A stretch of 9,236 nt of DNA from SKVL01 sp051745565 (GCA_051745565.1 JBNJEF010000026.1:1-9236); one strand, 5' to 3'. Numbered from the stretch's first letter, positions 1 to 6,640 are shown. Notes: generated by a model not told the origin, from the sequence alone. Numbers and translations are program-made.

Positions 1-2
1 CA

Positions 3-242
3 TGCAGCTTTGATAAAGCAAATGGTAAGCTGGTGTCAATGGAATCAGGTGACCAATCTTTTGAATTTTCAGGAGTTACTGTGGACGTAGGGTGTGAGGG
101 TGATTATCTATTACAAACACTAGAATTTCATAGTATGCTGGAAGCTCATACTTGGGATTTACCAGGAATTCGTCCAAAAAAAGAACACCGTTATGTGACA
201 GTGTTATTTCTCCCGGACGAGGAGAGCTTCCTCCGCCAATAA
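3..242 (+). other. Open plus-strand frame at the left edge, probably a gene fragment from another locus
   Basis: The plus-strand frame starting at base 3 has no stop until 240-242. Its first part, roughly bases 3-171, reads like protein (for example KLVSMESGDQ and LLQTLEFHSMLEAHTWDLPG) and uses varied, coding-like codons. The part after 171 is simply antisense to comM and is not expected to be real. The frame is open at the window edge, so the gene would begin outside the window. I do not recognise the family. The most economical reading is a fragment of an unrelated gene brought next to comM by an assembly or cloning chimera, or by a real rearrangement. It could also be a chance open frame, since about 57 codons is short. 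Confidence 0.3.
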
Positions 243-1116
243 CTGCGGCCGGGGAGGACGTGTGGTGAGGTGAACGGAAAGGAGGGTCGGTAACCAGGGG
301 TTCTCTTAGGAGTAATCCGGCAACGGAATGGAGCGAGGTTGTTTCAAATACTTGTTCTTCGGTTAACGGAGGCAGAATGGAAGCAAGTGCTCTGGCCAAG
401 AGGGTTTTTCCAGACCCGGGAGGACCGTAAAGGGCGATGTTGTGTCTTCCCGCGGCGGCGATCTCCATGGCTCTTTTTGCGGTTTCCTGCCCCCTTATAC
501 TTTTAAGGTCGTTTTTAAAGAAGGATCTCTTTTGCCTGACAAGTGGGGTTATTGGTTCAATTGCGATGCTTTTAGGTGGGTTGAACTCAGTATCTTTTTT
601 TCTGTTTATGTGGGTTATCACCTCAAAAAGTGTTTTTGCTCCATACACTTCAATGTTTTTTATGAATGCCGCTTCTCTTGCGTTCTCTCTGGGTAGGAAT
701 ATTTTTTTAAAACCTTTTTCCACAGCTTTTTGGGTTATGGGGAGAACTCCTTTTATTGGTTTCAGTTCACCGTTTAGTGAAAGTTCACCAATAAAAACAG
801 AGTCTTTCTCTTGAAAAGAGATATCTTTTACGGATTCAAGGTATCCTAGCGCAATGGCCAGATCAAAAGATGTTCCCTCTTTTCTGATTGATGCGGGAGC
901 TAAAGAAACCACCACTTTTTGGTTTTTTTGTTTTGGCGATCTGAATCCGGTGTTCTTTACCGCTGAGGATATTCTGTCTTGCGCTTCTTCAACCGCTTTA
1001 TTCGGTAATCCGACTAAAGAAAAAGCGCGGAAGCCGTTTGAGATATCGGTTTCCACGCTTACAATTGAGGTCTCAAGAGATGTGGCTTGAGCGCTATAAA
1101 CTTTTGAAAAGCTCAT
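76..1116 (-). CDS. comM: ComM/YifB-family AAA+ ATPase (Mg-chelatase-like), C-terminally truncated
   Basis: ComM/YifB proteins are hexameric AAA+ ATPases; in naturally transforming bacteria ComM drives branch migration during integration of incoming DNA. Residues 1-165 match the N-terminal ChlI-like domain (opening with SVETDISNGFRAFSLVGLPN and later SLAPASIRKEGTSFDL). The AAA+ core follows, with GQETAKRAMEIAAAG near 209-223, Walker A GPPGSGKT at 231-238 and Walker B VLFLDE at 311-316. Family members are about 500 residues; this one stops at 346. After DEF the expected family sequence is absent, and the last roughly 30 residues resemble nothing in ComM. The other two minus-strand frames do not restore it, so this is not a simple frameshift. 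Sensor 1, the arginine finger and the C-terminal Mg-chelatase domain are lost, so this copy as read should be inactive. The ATG lies 4 bases after the upstream zinc-finger gene's stop, suggesting co-transcription. The first 313 or so residues are certain; the tail is probably artefactual. Confidence 0.9.
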   Translation of the reverse strand: MSFSKVYSAQATSLETSIVSVETDISNGFRAFSLVGLPNKAVEEAQDRISSAVKNTGFRSPKQKNQKVVVSLAPASIRKEGTSFDLAIALGYLESVKDISFQEKDSVFIGELSLNGELKPIKGVLPITQKAVEKGFKKIFLPRENAREAAFIKNIEVYGAKTLFEVITHINRKKDTEFNPPKSIAIEPITPLVRQKRSFFKNDLKSIRGQETAKRAMEIAAAGRHNIALYGPPGSGKTLLARALASILPPLTEEQVFETTSLHSVAGLLLREPLVTDPPFRSPHHTSSPAAVIGGGSSPRPGEITLSHNGVLFLDEFLVNPKYELPAYYEILVFVIDNHPHTLRPQ

Positions 1117-1120
1117 GTGG

Positions 1121-1492
1121 TTAAACTTCTTCGTCTTTATGCATGATGCAGGTGGCAGCCGCGGGGTTGGCCTCCAGGCGTTCTTCCTCTATCTCTTCTC
1201 CGCACACTGCACAGATCCCGTAAGTCCCGTCCTCCATTCTGGTTAGGGCGTCTTTTACATTGGCATATCTGGTTTCCAGGTTATCAAGAATTCCGACGTT
1301 TTCACCAAAGGCCTCGTAGGCATCGGCTCTTTCGCTGGGATCCGCTTCCAAGGTGTCCATATCAGGAGCTGTTGGCATCCAGTCTTCGGGATTGTCAGGG
1401 TCTTTTTCTCCCACAGTAGAGAGCTCTTCTTCCAGTTGAGCTTTTTCCTGTTCAAGTCTCTGTTTTAATATAAGTGTTTTTTCTTCTTCCAT
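1121..1492 (-). CDS. DksA/TraR-family zinc-finger protein
   Basis: This 123-residue protein has the layout of DksA/TraR-type proteins, which bind in the secondary channel of RNA polymerase and modulate initiation, often together with ppGpp. Residues 1-27 are a charged helix (KQRLEQEKAQLEEELSTV), and a second helix around 55-87 leads into the zinc finger. The finger reads CAVCGEEI (C94, C97) and, 17 residues later, C115 and H118 (ATCIMHK), so the fourth ligand is His rather than the usual Cys. The DGTYGIC lead-in and RLEANPAA segment are typical of the family. An acidic stretch (31-53, DPDNPEDW...DMDTLEADPSE) takes the place of the DksA coiled-coil tip. The gene lies 50 bases after the membrane protein gene and 4 bases before comM. 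There is no clear Shine-Dalgarno sequence. Family assignment is firm; whether it acts like DksA, TraR or a more distant relative is not settled. Confidence 0.85.
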   Translation of the reverse strand: MEEEKTLILKQRLEQEKAQLEEELSTVGEKDPDNPEDWMPTAPDMDTLEADPSERADAYEAFGENVGILDNLETRYANVKDALTRMEDGTYGICAVCGEEIEEERLEANPAAATCIMHKDEEV

Positions 1493-1542
1493 AATGATTA
1501 TGATAAATCTCTTTTTGTTTTAAGGCAAGCAAGGGGGTTAAG

Positions 1543-2238
1543 TTAGATGGGCCTGTATCTTTTTAAAATATCCAAAAAAACCTCTTCGCTCTCAGTTATG
1601 GCAACGGTGTTTTTCTCTAGATATCCGTAAACGATATTACCGTCTCTTAAAACAACCAGAGTGTTGGCTCTTTCCATTCTTTCGATTTCCTCGGTACTTG
1701 CTCTTCCTGTGAAATGGGACATGGATCTAAAGAGCTCTTTTGAGTGTTCGGATAATATTGGAAAAGCGCTGTCACTGAAATTTATTAAAAAGAAAGGCTT
1801 GCCTTCCAAGGATCCTATGCTAAAACCCTCTATTCGATCTCTTACATTTTCCGGTAGGCTCTCTTTTTTGTTTTTAAGTATATCGGTTATAAAAAGAGGG
1901 ACATCTTCATTTTGTAGCACGATCTCTATAAAGTTATCGCTCAATGAATGTTGTCGTGCAGTGTTCTCAATGATCTTGCGCGGATTTTCATAGCCTGATT
2001 CTTCGGAATAAGAAAGGGGGGCAACGATCTCTCTGTCAAAGGGAAACTCCACTCCCTTTTTTTCGGGAGGTTCTTTTTGGAGCATTAAAATAAAAGTAAG
2101 GATCGTAAAACCGCTAATAGCGATCAGGAAAGATATTACGATCACCACTACCGAACCCTTCCATTGTATAAGAGCGGTGCTCAATCTGTTTTTGTAAGAG
2201 GTTGATCTTGATCTGTTGAAAAGAGGTTCTTCGGACAT
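1543..2238 (-). CDS. Hypothetical single-pass membrane protein
   Basis: I do not recognise this 231-residue protein. The first 28 residues are basic and polar (NRSRSTSYKNRLS). Residues 29-53 form one strong hydrophobic segment (VVVIVISFLIAISGFTILTF). The rest, about 175 residues, is soluble and mixed in charge. The positive-inside rule predicts a cytoplasmic N-terminus and an extracytoplasmic C-terminal domain. The second half contains FFLINFSDSAFPIL near 150-165 and LVVLRDGNIVYGYLEKN near 194-210, which looks like a beta-rich globular fold. No catalytic motif or cysteine is evident. It is the first gene of a leftward group with the zinc-finger gene and comM, begins after the pnp terminator, and has a possible -10 element just upstream. 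The frame is convincingly coding, with no internal irregularity; the function is unknown. Confidence 0.8.
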   Translation of the reverse strand: MSEEPLFNRSRSTSYKNRLSTALIQWKGSVVVIVISFLIAISGFTILTFILMLQKEPPEKKGVEFPFDREIVAPLSYSEESGYENPRKIIENTARQHSLSDNFIEIVLQNEDVPLFITDILKNKKESLPENVRDRIEGFSIGSLEGKPFFLINFSDSAFPILSEHSKELFRSMSHFTGRASTEEIERMERANTLVVLRDGNIVYGYLEKNTVAITESEEVFLDILKRYRPI

Positions 2239-2254
2239 TTATCCAGTTTTAGTA

Positions 2255-2260
2255 AGTATA
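2255..2260 (-). promoter_or_regulatory. Possible -10 element for the membrane protein operon
   Basis: On the minus strand TATACT (5 of 6 to TATAAT) lies 16 bases before the ATG at 2238, just after the pnp terminator, which is where a new promoter is needed. No good -35 hexamer lies at 16-18 bases, and the sequence is AT-rich, so the match may be chance. If used, the leader would be only about 10 bases. Confidence 0.3.
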
Positions 2261-2282
2261 TTAATTTTATCACTCTTTTTTT

Positions 2283-2318
2283 AAAACAACAAAACCCCCT
2301 GAGAAGCTTCTCAAGGGG
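2283..2318 (-). terminator. Intrinsic terminator of the rpsO-NYN-pnp operon
   Basis: Read on the minus strand, CCCCTTGAGAAG pairs with CTTCTCAGGGGG (2295-2318): four C-G pairs, one A-C mismatch, then a further run of pairs closing on a tight loop at the central AAGCTT. It is followed at once by TTTTGTTGTTTT. Stem plus T-run is the classical Rho-independent layout. It begins 28 bases after the pnp stop codon and separates pnp from the next leftward gene. Confidence 0.85.
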
Positions 2319-2346
2319 CGGATTGGGGCAGTTTAATAAAATTTTA

Positions 2347-4488
2347 TTAACGATCTTCTTTTTTGTTATTCTTACCGTTTTTGGAGATAAAATCAGGGTC
2401 TATTTCTTTAAGAGAAAGCTTGAGCCTTTCTTTTTCGTCTATATCTTTTATTACTACGGGTATTTCATCGCCCACACTTAGAACTTTTTCTACATCCTCT
2501 ATTCTAAAAGGTGCTATTTCCGATACATGCAAGAGACCTTCGGTTCCTCGTCCTATTTTAACAAAAGCTCCGAAATCAGTTATTTTGACAACCTCTCCGG
2601 TAAATTTCTCCCCTTTCTTGTATTCGTGCGTAATGTCTTCTATGGCTTTCATTGCCTGTTCGGCTCCTCCGGCATCTTTGGATATTATATAAACAGCTCC
2701 ATCTTCTTCTATGTCTATTTCGGCTCCCGTTGCCGCTTTTATTTCGTTTATGGTCTTTCCTCCGGGCCCGATGACCAATCCGATCTGATCTTTTTCTATG
2801 TTAAGTGTTCTGATCTCGGGTGCGTTTGGGGAAATGGAAGATCGGGGCTTTGGTATCTCTGCGGTTATGGCCTTCAGTATTCTATCAAGGGCACTTCTGG
2901 CATCGGTTATCGCTTCTTTTATCAGATGAAGAGAAACCCCTTTTAATTTTGTGTCCATCTGAATGGCGTTTATACCGTTAGCGGTCCCCGCTACTTTAAG
3001 GTCCATGTCTCCATAGTGGTCTTCCGGTCCTTGAATATCAGTTAATATTATATGATCTTCCGGATCTTCAGGGTTAATCATAAGACCCATGGCTATTCCG
3101 GCTACAGGGGCGCTGATAGGTACCCCTCCATCCATTAAGGCCAAGGTTGAGCCACATACTGATGCCATGGAAGTAGAACCGTTGGAAGATAGGGCTTCTG
3201 ACACCAGTCTTATCGTGTAAGGAAATTCTTCTTTTGGAGGTATTACACTCTTCAGCGCCCTTTCAGCAAGAGCTCCGTGTCCGATCATTCGTCGGTTAAA
3301 TCCTCCTATACGTCCGGTCTCTCCGACCGAAAAGGGTGGGAAGTTATAATGGTGCATGAATCTCTTTTTAACATCCTGAGACTCTATTTGGTCTATTAAA
3401 AGGGCATCATTTGGTCCCCCTAGCGTTAGAACGGAGAGCACATGGGTTCCTCCGCGGTAAAATATTCCTGACCCGTGCAATATTTCTGAAAGGCCACCGG
3501 CTTGGGCGTAAAGTTCTCTGACCTCTTTTTTTGAGCGACCGTCCTGCCGGCGCCCATTTTTAACCGCTTCTTTGTGGATAAGTTCATTAATTTTTGTCTC
3601 AAAATATTCTTCCGCTTCGGTCAGATACTCTTCTCCCATATTTTCTATAATTTTTTCTTTCCATTTCTCTTCTAACTCCCCTATTCCTTTTTTGCCGGGT
3701 GTTTCAAAAACGGCTTTGTTCATATCTTTTTCTACAGTTGTCGAAAAGAGATCCTTAACATCCGAGGAAACGGAAAGTTTTTCTATAACCGCTTTCTCCG
3801 CTCCTTTTTTGGAAATTATGTAATTTTGGAAATCTTGGAGTTCATCTATGTAGCTCTGGGCATTCTCCATTCCTTTGAGCAGGTCTTCTTCGGAGACCTC
3901 CTTCGCTTCCGCTTCAAGCATGGTTATTTTGTTGTTCATTCCACATATCACCAGGTCCATTTTCGTGCCCTCGTCCTCTCTTGAAGCGTAATCGGGATTA
4001 ATCTCGTAGTCTTCTTTGTTTGCATTTTTACCGATACGAACAGCGCTAACCGGGCCGTCCCAAGGGATCCTAGAGGTGCCTATGGCAAGAGAAGTTGCTA
4101 AAATGGCCAAAATATCAGGATCATCTTCCGCTATGGATAAAACGGTTACTACTATTTGTATCTCATTTCTTATGCTCTGATCAAAAAGAGGTCTGATAGT
4201 TCTATCTATTAATCGGGCACTCAAGACAGCCTCATCCGATGGCCGACCTTCTCTTCTCATAAACCTGCTTCCGAGTATCTGTCCGGCTGCGTAGAATTTC
4301 TCCTCGTAGTCTACAGTTAATGGGAAAAACGGTGCGTTACCGGGCTTTTGGGACATTGTGGCGGTGGCTAATACGGCCGTGTTACCGCATGAGACCATTA
4401 CACTGCCATCGGCTTGGTCAACCAGATCGCTGAATTCCACTTTGAACTCTTTTCCGTCTATTTCTTTTGTATAAATTTCTTTTTTCAT
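2347..4488 (-). CDS. pnp: Polyribonucleotide nucleotidyltransferase (PNPase)
   Basis: PNPase is a trimeric phosphorolytic 3'-5' exoribonuclease that releases nucleoside diphosphates from RNA and can also add tails; it acts in mRNA decay in the cytoplasm. The 713 residues show the full domain order. The first RNase PH domain spans about 1-220 (ILGSRFMRREGRPSDEAVLSARLIDRTIRPLF region at 71-102), followed by a helical linker of about 230-310. The second, catalytic RNase PH domain runs about 315-550, with FMHHYNFPPFSVGETGRIGG at 377-396, SNGSTSMASVCGS at 435-447 and GPEDHYGDMDLKVAG at 487-501. A KH domain has GxxG as GPGG at 574-577, and an S1 domain begins near 626 (GEVVKITDFGAFVKIG). D490, D496 and K498 match the metal and phosphate site of E. 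coli PNPase (D486, D492, K494). A short Lys/Asp-rich tail ends the protein. Its ATG overlaps the TGA of the NYN gene in an ATGA, implying translational coupling. Length and motifs are normal for the family. Confidence 0.98.
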   Translation of the reverse strand: MKKEIYTKEIDGKEFKVEFSDLVDQADGSVMVSCGNTAVLATATMSQKPGNAPFFPLTVDYEEKFYAAGQILGSRFMRREGRPSDEAVLSARLIDRTIRPLFDQSIRNEIQIVVTVLSIAEDDPDILAILATSLAIGTSRIPWDGPVSAVRIGKNANKEDYEINPDYASREDEGTKMDLVICGMNNKITMLEAEAKEVSEEDLLKGMENAQSYIDELQDFQNYIISKKGAEKAVIEKLSVSSDVKDLFSTTVEKDMNKAVFETPGKKGIGELEEKWKEKIIENMGEEYLTEAEEYFETKINELIHKEAVKNGRRQDGRSKKEVRELYAQAGGLSEILHGSGIFYRGGTHVLSVLTLGGPNDALLIDQIESQDVKKRFMHHYNFPPFSVGETGRIGGFNRRMIGHGALAERALKSVIPPKEEFPYTIRLVSEALSSNGSTSMASVCGSTLALMDGGVPISAPVAGIAMGLMINPEDPEDHIILTDIQGPEDHYGDMDLKVAGTANGINAIQMDTKLKGVSLHLIKEAITDARSALDRILKAITAEIPKPRSSISPNAPEIRTLNIEKDQIGLVIGPGGKTINEIKAATGAEIDIEEDGAVYIISKDAGGAEQAMKAIEDITHEYKKGEKFTGEVVKITDFGAFVKIGRGTEGLLHVSEIAPFRIEDVEKVLSVGDEIPVVIKDIDEKERLKLSLKEIDPDFISKNGKNNKKEDR

Positions 4489-5012
4489 GAGTTTTTCTTT
4501 TGTTGTGCTCCGATCAAATATCGGCGGTAATTCTCATCCATATCGATGAAATCATCCGCAACCTCTTTTAATTTTCCGGAAGCTGATTTACCGAAGGCCA
4601 TTACCTCTACTTGGCAACCTTCGTTTATTTTTAAATAATCAACCAAAGGTACGAAATCGCCGTCTCCTGAAACCAAAACTACGGTGTCGAGCTTGGGTGC
4701 GGCTTTTATGGCGTCAATGGCAATACCGACATCCCAATCTCCTTTTTTGGCTCCGCCATAGAAGACTTGCAGGTCTTTTGTTTTGGTTTCTATCCCCAGC
4801 TTTTCCAGTGCTTCAAAAAAGGCTTTTTCTTCTCCGGTTTCCGTTTTTATTACATAAGCGATGGCACGAATAAGGGAACGTCCGCAAACGCCATCTTTTA
4901 GCACGTTGCCAAAATTTACGCGCTTTTTGTATATATGTTTAGCGCTGTGGTAAAGGTTTTGCGCGTCAATAAAAACACCAACCCGCTGTTCTTTATGTTT
5001 TATAACAGCCAT
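4485..5012 (-). CDS. NYN-domain (LabA/DUF88-like) putative ribonuclease
   Basis: NYN domains are PIN-like metal-dependent nuclease folds; bacterial LabA/DUF88 proteins are mostly predicted RNases with few tested members. Counting from a TTG at 5018, VGVFIDAQNLY (13-23) carries the first acidic residue D18; GDWDVGIAIDAI (93-104) carries D94, D96 and D102; LVSGDGDFVPLVDYL (115-129) carries D119 and D121. This full acidic set suggests an active nuclease. The C-terminus (about 145-177) is helical and charged. I chose the ATG at 5012, the third codon of the longer frame, over the TTG at 5018; neither has a Shine-Dalgarno sequence. The gene lies 23 bases after rpsO and overlaps pnp by 4 bases, so it is co-expressed with S15 and PNPase. 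A role in RNA processing or decay with PNPase is inferred from this context only. Confidence 0.9.
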   Translation of the reverse strand: MAVIKHKEQRVGVFIDAQNLYHSAKHIYKKRVNFGNVLKDGVCGRSLIRAIAYVIKTETGEEKAFFEALEKLGIETKTKDLQVFYGGAKKGDWDVGIAIDAIKAAPKLDTVVLVSGDGDFVPLVDYLKINEGCQVEVMAFGKSASGKLKEVADDFIDMDENYRRYLIGAQQKKNS

Positions 5013-5035
5013 GGCCAAAGTAAAAAATTTAGGGC

Positions 5036-5308
5036 CTAGGCCTTTTTCTTTATATTAAGTTTTTTCATAAGAGCATTGAATCGCTCAGGAGATTTCTTTT
5101 GCAGATAACTCATGTGTTTTTTTCTGTCGGCCACCAACTGAAGAAGACCTCTACGCGAGTGCACATCCTTTTGATGTTCTTTCAGGTGATCGGACAACTC
5201 TTTTATTCTTTCGGTCAGAATGGCTATCTGCACCTCCGGAGATCCGGTATCCTCCTCATGTGTTCTTACTTTTTTTACAATATTACCTTTTTTTGTTTTG
5301 GGTATCAT
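5036..5308 (-). CDS. rpsO: Ribosomal protein S15
   Basis: S15 binds the central domain of 16S rRNA early in 30S assembly and helps form the bridge to the large subunit. The 90 residues cover the whole family length (usually about 89). HEEDTGSPEVQIAILTERI (17-35) and LKEHQKDVHSRRGLLQLVADR (42-62) are the classic S15 signatures with conserved rRNA-binding residues; KKHMSYLQKKSPERFNALM follows, and a basic tail ends the protein. It is the first gene of a leftward operon with a NYN nuclease gene and pnp. In E. coli rpsO is also followed by pnp, and S15 represses its own translation there; no such pseudoknot can be asserted here. The start is an ATG, with no Shine-Dalgarno sequence seen. Confidence 0.97.
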   Translation of the reverse strand: MIPKTKKGNIVKKVRTHEEDTGSPEVQIAILTERIKELSDHLKEHQKDVHSRRGLLQLVADRKKHMSYLQKKSPERFNALMKKLNIKKKA

Positions 5309-5315
5309 GTGCGCA

Positions 5316-5344
5316 AGGATAGCACAGATACTCTGATTTCACAA
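5316..5344 (-). promoter_or_regulatory. Candidate proximal rpsO promoter
   Basis: On the minus strand TTGTGA (5339-5344) and TATCCT (5316-5321) are 17 bases apart. A start about 7 bases past the -10 would fall on or next to the ATG at 5308, giving a leaderless message. The match is moderate, and the upstream TATAAT is a competing candidate. Confidence 0.35.
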
Positions 5345-5383
5345 GGGGTTTTTATTCCGGATGTTTTTATTAATGCGCTATAT

Positions 5384-5413
5384 ATTATAAATCGCTGTCG
5401 GTGCTTTCTATAA
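5384..5413 (-). promoter_or_regulatory. Candidate distal rpsO promoter
   Basis: A perfect TATAAT lies at 5384-5389 on the minus strand; the best -35 at 18 bases is the weak TTATAG (5408-5413). Use of it would give a leader of roughly 70 bases before S15, long enough for a regulatory structure. The region is AT-rich, so chance is possible. Confidence 0.35.
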
Positions 5414-5423
5414 AAAATATTGT

Positions 5424-5452
5424 GCGACATTATTTAAGCTAGATGGTATAAT
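5424..5452 (+). promoter_or_regulatory. Extended -10 promoter of the Xer recombinase gene
   Basis: TGGTATAAT (5444-5452) is a perfect -10 hexamer with the TGn extension. GCGACA (5424-5429, 4 of 6 to TTGACA) lies exactly 17 bases upstream of the -10. Only 7 bases separate the -10 from the ATG at 5460, so transcription should start on or next to the start codon. It is divergent from the rpsO promoter region. Confidence 0.65.
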
Positions 5453-5459
5453 TTCAATA

Positions 5460-6380
5460 ATGAAGATGGAAAAATTAAAAAGAGAGTTCTTGGAATATCT
5501 GGAAATAGAAAGAGGGAGAAGTGTGAAAACGGTGGAAAATTACGACAGGTATCTTTCTGTTTTCTTGAATTTCTCCAAGATAACTGACCCCGTAGATATA
5601 ACGGATGAGACCATAAGATCTTATCGTTTATGGCTGAACAGAAAACCCTCCGGAGGGGCCGGTAAAGGAAGTTCCGACACACTTAAAAAAAGAACTCAAA
5701 ATTACTATCTGATCGCCCTGAGGTCGTTTTTGAAGTATCTGATGAAAAAGGGGGTGAAATCGCTTCCGCCGGAGCGTATAGAGTTGGCAAAAACCCCGGA
5801 GAGATCTCTTGACCTTATATCTTCTTTGGAACTTGAGCGCTTGTTGTCCGCCCCGGACGGAGATGACCTAAAGTCAAAAAGAGATAAAGCGCTTTTGGAA
5901 ATGCTTTTTTCTACCGGCTTAAGAGTTTCTGAGTTGTGTGCTCTTTCCCGTGAAATAGATTTTGATGCGGGAGAGGTCTCCGTTAGAGGAAAAGGAGACA
6001 AAACGCGGGTTGTTTTTGTATCTGACAGTGCCAGAGAAGCACTCAAGGAGTATTTGGAAAGCCGAGTTGATGTTGACGATGCTCTTTTTGTGCAAATGAG
6101 TAAAAACCTCTCTTCGGAGAGAGGCAAGAATCTCACTCCCAGATCAGTAGAGAGGATAATACAGAGATATGCCAGAAAAGCGGGTATAACTAAAAAGGTA
6201 ACCCCTCACGTTATAAGGCATAGTTTTGCTACTGATCTTTTACAAAATGGTGCGGATCTACGTTCCGTGCAGGCTCTTTTGGGTCATGCGCACATAGGCA
6301 CCACTCAAATATACACTCATGTCACGGATTCGCACTTAAGAGAGATCCATAAGCGTTTCCATCAGAGAAAGAGAAGGTGA
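5460..6380 (+). CDS. xerC: Xer-type tyrosine recombinase
   Basis: Xer recombinases resolve chromosome dimers at dif sites by forming a 3'-phosphotyrosine intermediate. The 306 residues fit the family (about 300). Residues 3-105 form the N-terminal SAM-like core-binding domain (FLEYLEIERGRSVKTVENYDRYL region), and residues about 117-300 form the catalytic domain. The catalytic set is complete: R155 in STGLRVSEL, K178 in the RGKGDKTR hairpin, H250 and R253 in TPHVIRHSFAT, H276 in LLGHAHIG, and nucleophile Y285 in TTQIYTHV. That makes it an active enzyme as read. XerC and XerD cannot be told apart from this sequence alone; some lineages use a single Xer, so the symbol is provisional. A second ATG two codons in (5466) is an alternative start, but the promoter position favours 5460. 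It stands alone, reading toward the parS region, and nothing nearby looks like a phage or integron. Confidence 0.93.
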   Translation: MKMEKLKREFLEYLEIERGRSVKTVENYDRYLSVFLNFSKITDPVDITDETIRSYRLWLNRKPSGGAGKGSSDTLKKRTQNYYLIALRSFLKYLMKKGVKSLPPERIELAKTPERSLDLISSLELERLLSAPDGDDLKSKRDKALLEMLFSTGLRVSELCALSREIDFDAGEVSVRGKGDKTRVVFVSDSAREALKEYLESRVDVDDALFVQMSKNLSSERGKNLTPRSVERIIQRYARKAGITKKVTPHVIRHSFATDLLQNGADLRSVQALLGHAHIGTTQIYTHVTDSHLREIHKRFHQRKRR

Positions 6381-6397
6381 CTTAAAAGAACATATGC

Positions 6398-6481
6398 TAA
6401 AGGACACATAAAGGACATTCGTATAGTTATCCACAACTTGCGACTTTTAATTGTCTTTTATAGGTGTTATCCTAAAGGACA
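6398..6481 (+). repeat. TAAAGGACA repeats flanking a DnaA box
   Basis: TAAAGGACA occurs at 6398-6406, 6409-6417 and 6473-6481; the first two are 11 bases apart, one helical turn. An inverted near-copy, TGTCTTTTA, lies at 6452-6460 and can pair with the third copy to form a hairpin. The repeats begin 18 bases after the recombinase stop codon. They could be binding sites for an origin or partition protein, or part of a 3' untranslated structure. Confidence 0.5.
6427..6435 (+). promoter_or_regulatory. Perfect DnaA box
   Basis: TTATCCACA is the consensus high-affinity DnaA box. It lies between the TAAAGGACA repeats. Weaker matches follow at 6467 (TTATCCTAA) and 6717 (TTATCCAAT). A single perfect box can occur by chance, but its place in a gene-free region shared with parS sites raises its weight. 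Confidence 0.5.
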
Positions 6482-6484
6482 GTA

Positions 6485-6640
6485 AAGAAGAAGCCGTGCA
6501 CACTTTCTTCTTAACGTAGAAAATTAAGCTGTTCTTTTGCTCTTTCGTGTTCTTTTAGCCGGCTCCATGCTTTGAAGAAAAAATAAAAAATAAGCTACAT
6601 TCACCTCTCTCTCAATCTCTCCTATCCTTCAAAGCGAATG
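6485..6640 (+). ncRNA. Possible structured RNA or long 3' untranslated region upstream of a terminator
   Basis: Inverted repeats suggest a folded transcript. AAGAAGAA (6485-6492) pairs with TTCTTCTT (6505-6512), and GCTTTGAAG (6569-6577) pairs perfectly with CTTCAAAGC (6627-6635) across a pyrimidine-rich 49-base loop. A strong terminator follows directly. It matches none of tmRNA, RNase P RNA, SRP RNA or 5S rRNA as far as I can see. It may be a separate small RNA or the 3' end of the recombinase message; I see no convincing promoter of its own. Confidence 0.3.

Noticed and set aside
3573..3581. TGTGGATAA, a perfect DnaA box on the minus strand.
   Set aside because: It lies inside the pnp coding region, where it encodes conserved-looking linker residues; taken as a chance match.
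5033..5042. Palindrome GGCCTAGGCC followed by TTTTT on the plus strand, terminator-like.
   Set aside because: The fold leaves only a 3-pair stem with a 4-base loop, and it overlaps the rpsO stop codon in the antisense direction.
5434..6136. Long minus-strand open frames (5434-5682 and 5705-6136) opposite the recombinase gene.
   Set aside because: They mirror the recombinase codons, have low-complexity Ser/Arg/Leu-rich translations and no family resemblance, while the plus-strand gene has a full catalytic set.
5460..6380. Recombinase as a phage or integron integrase marking a mobile element.
   Set aside because: Length and motifs fit housekeeping Xer, and no attachment repeats, cassette genes or phage genes are visible nearby.
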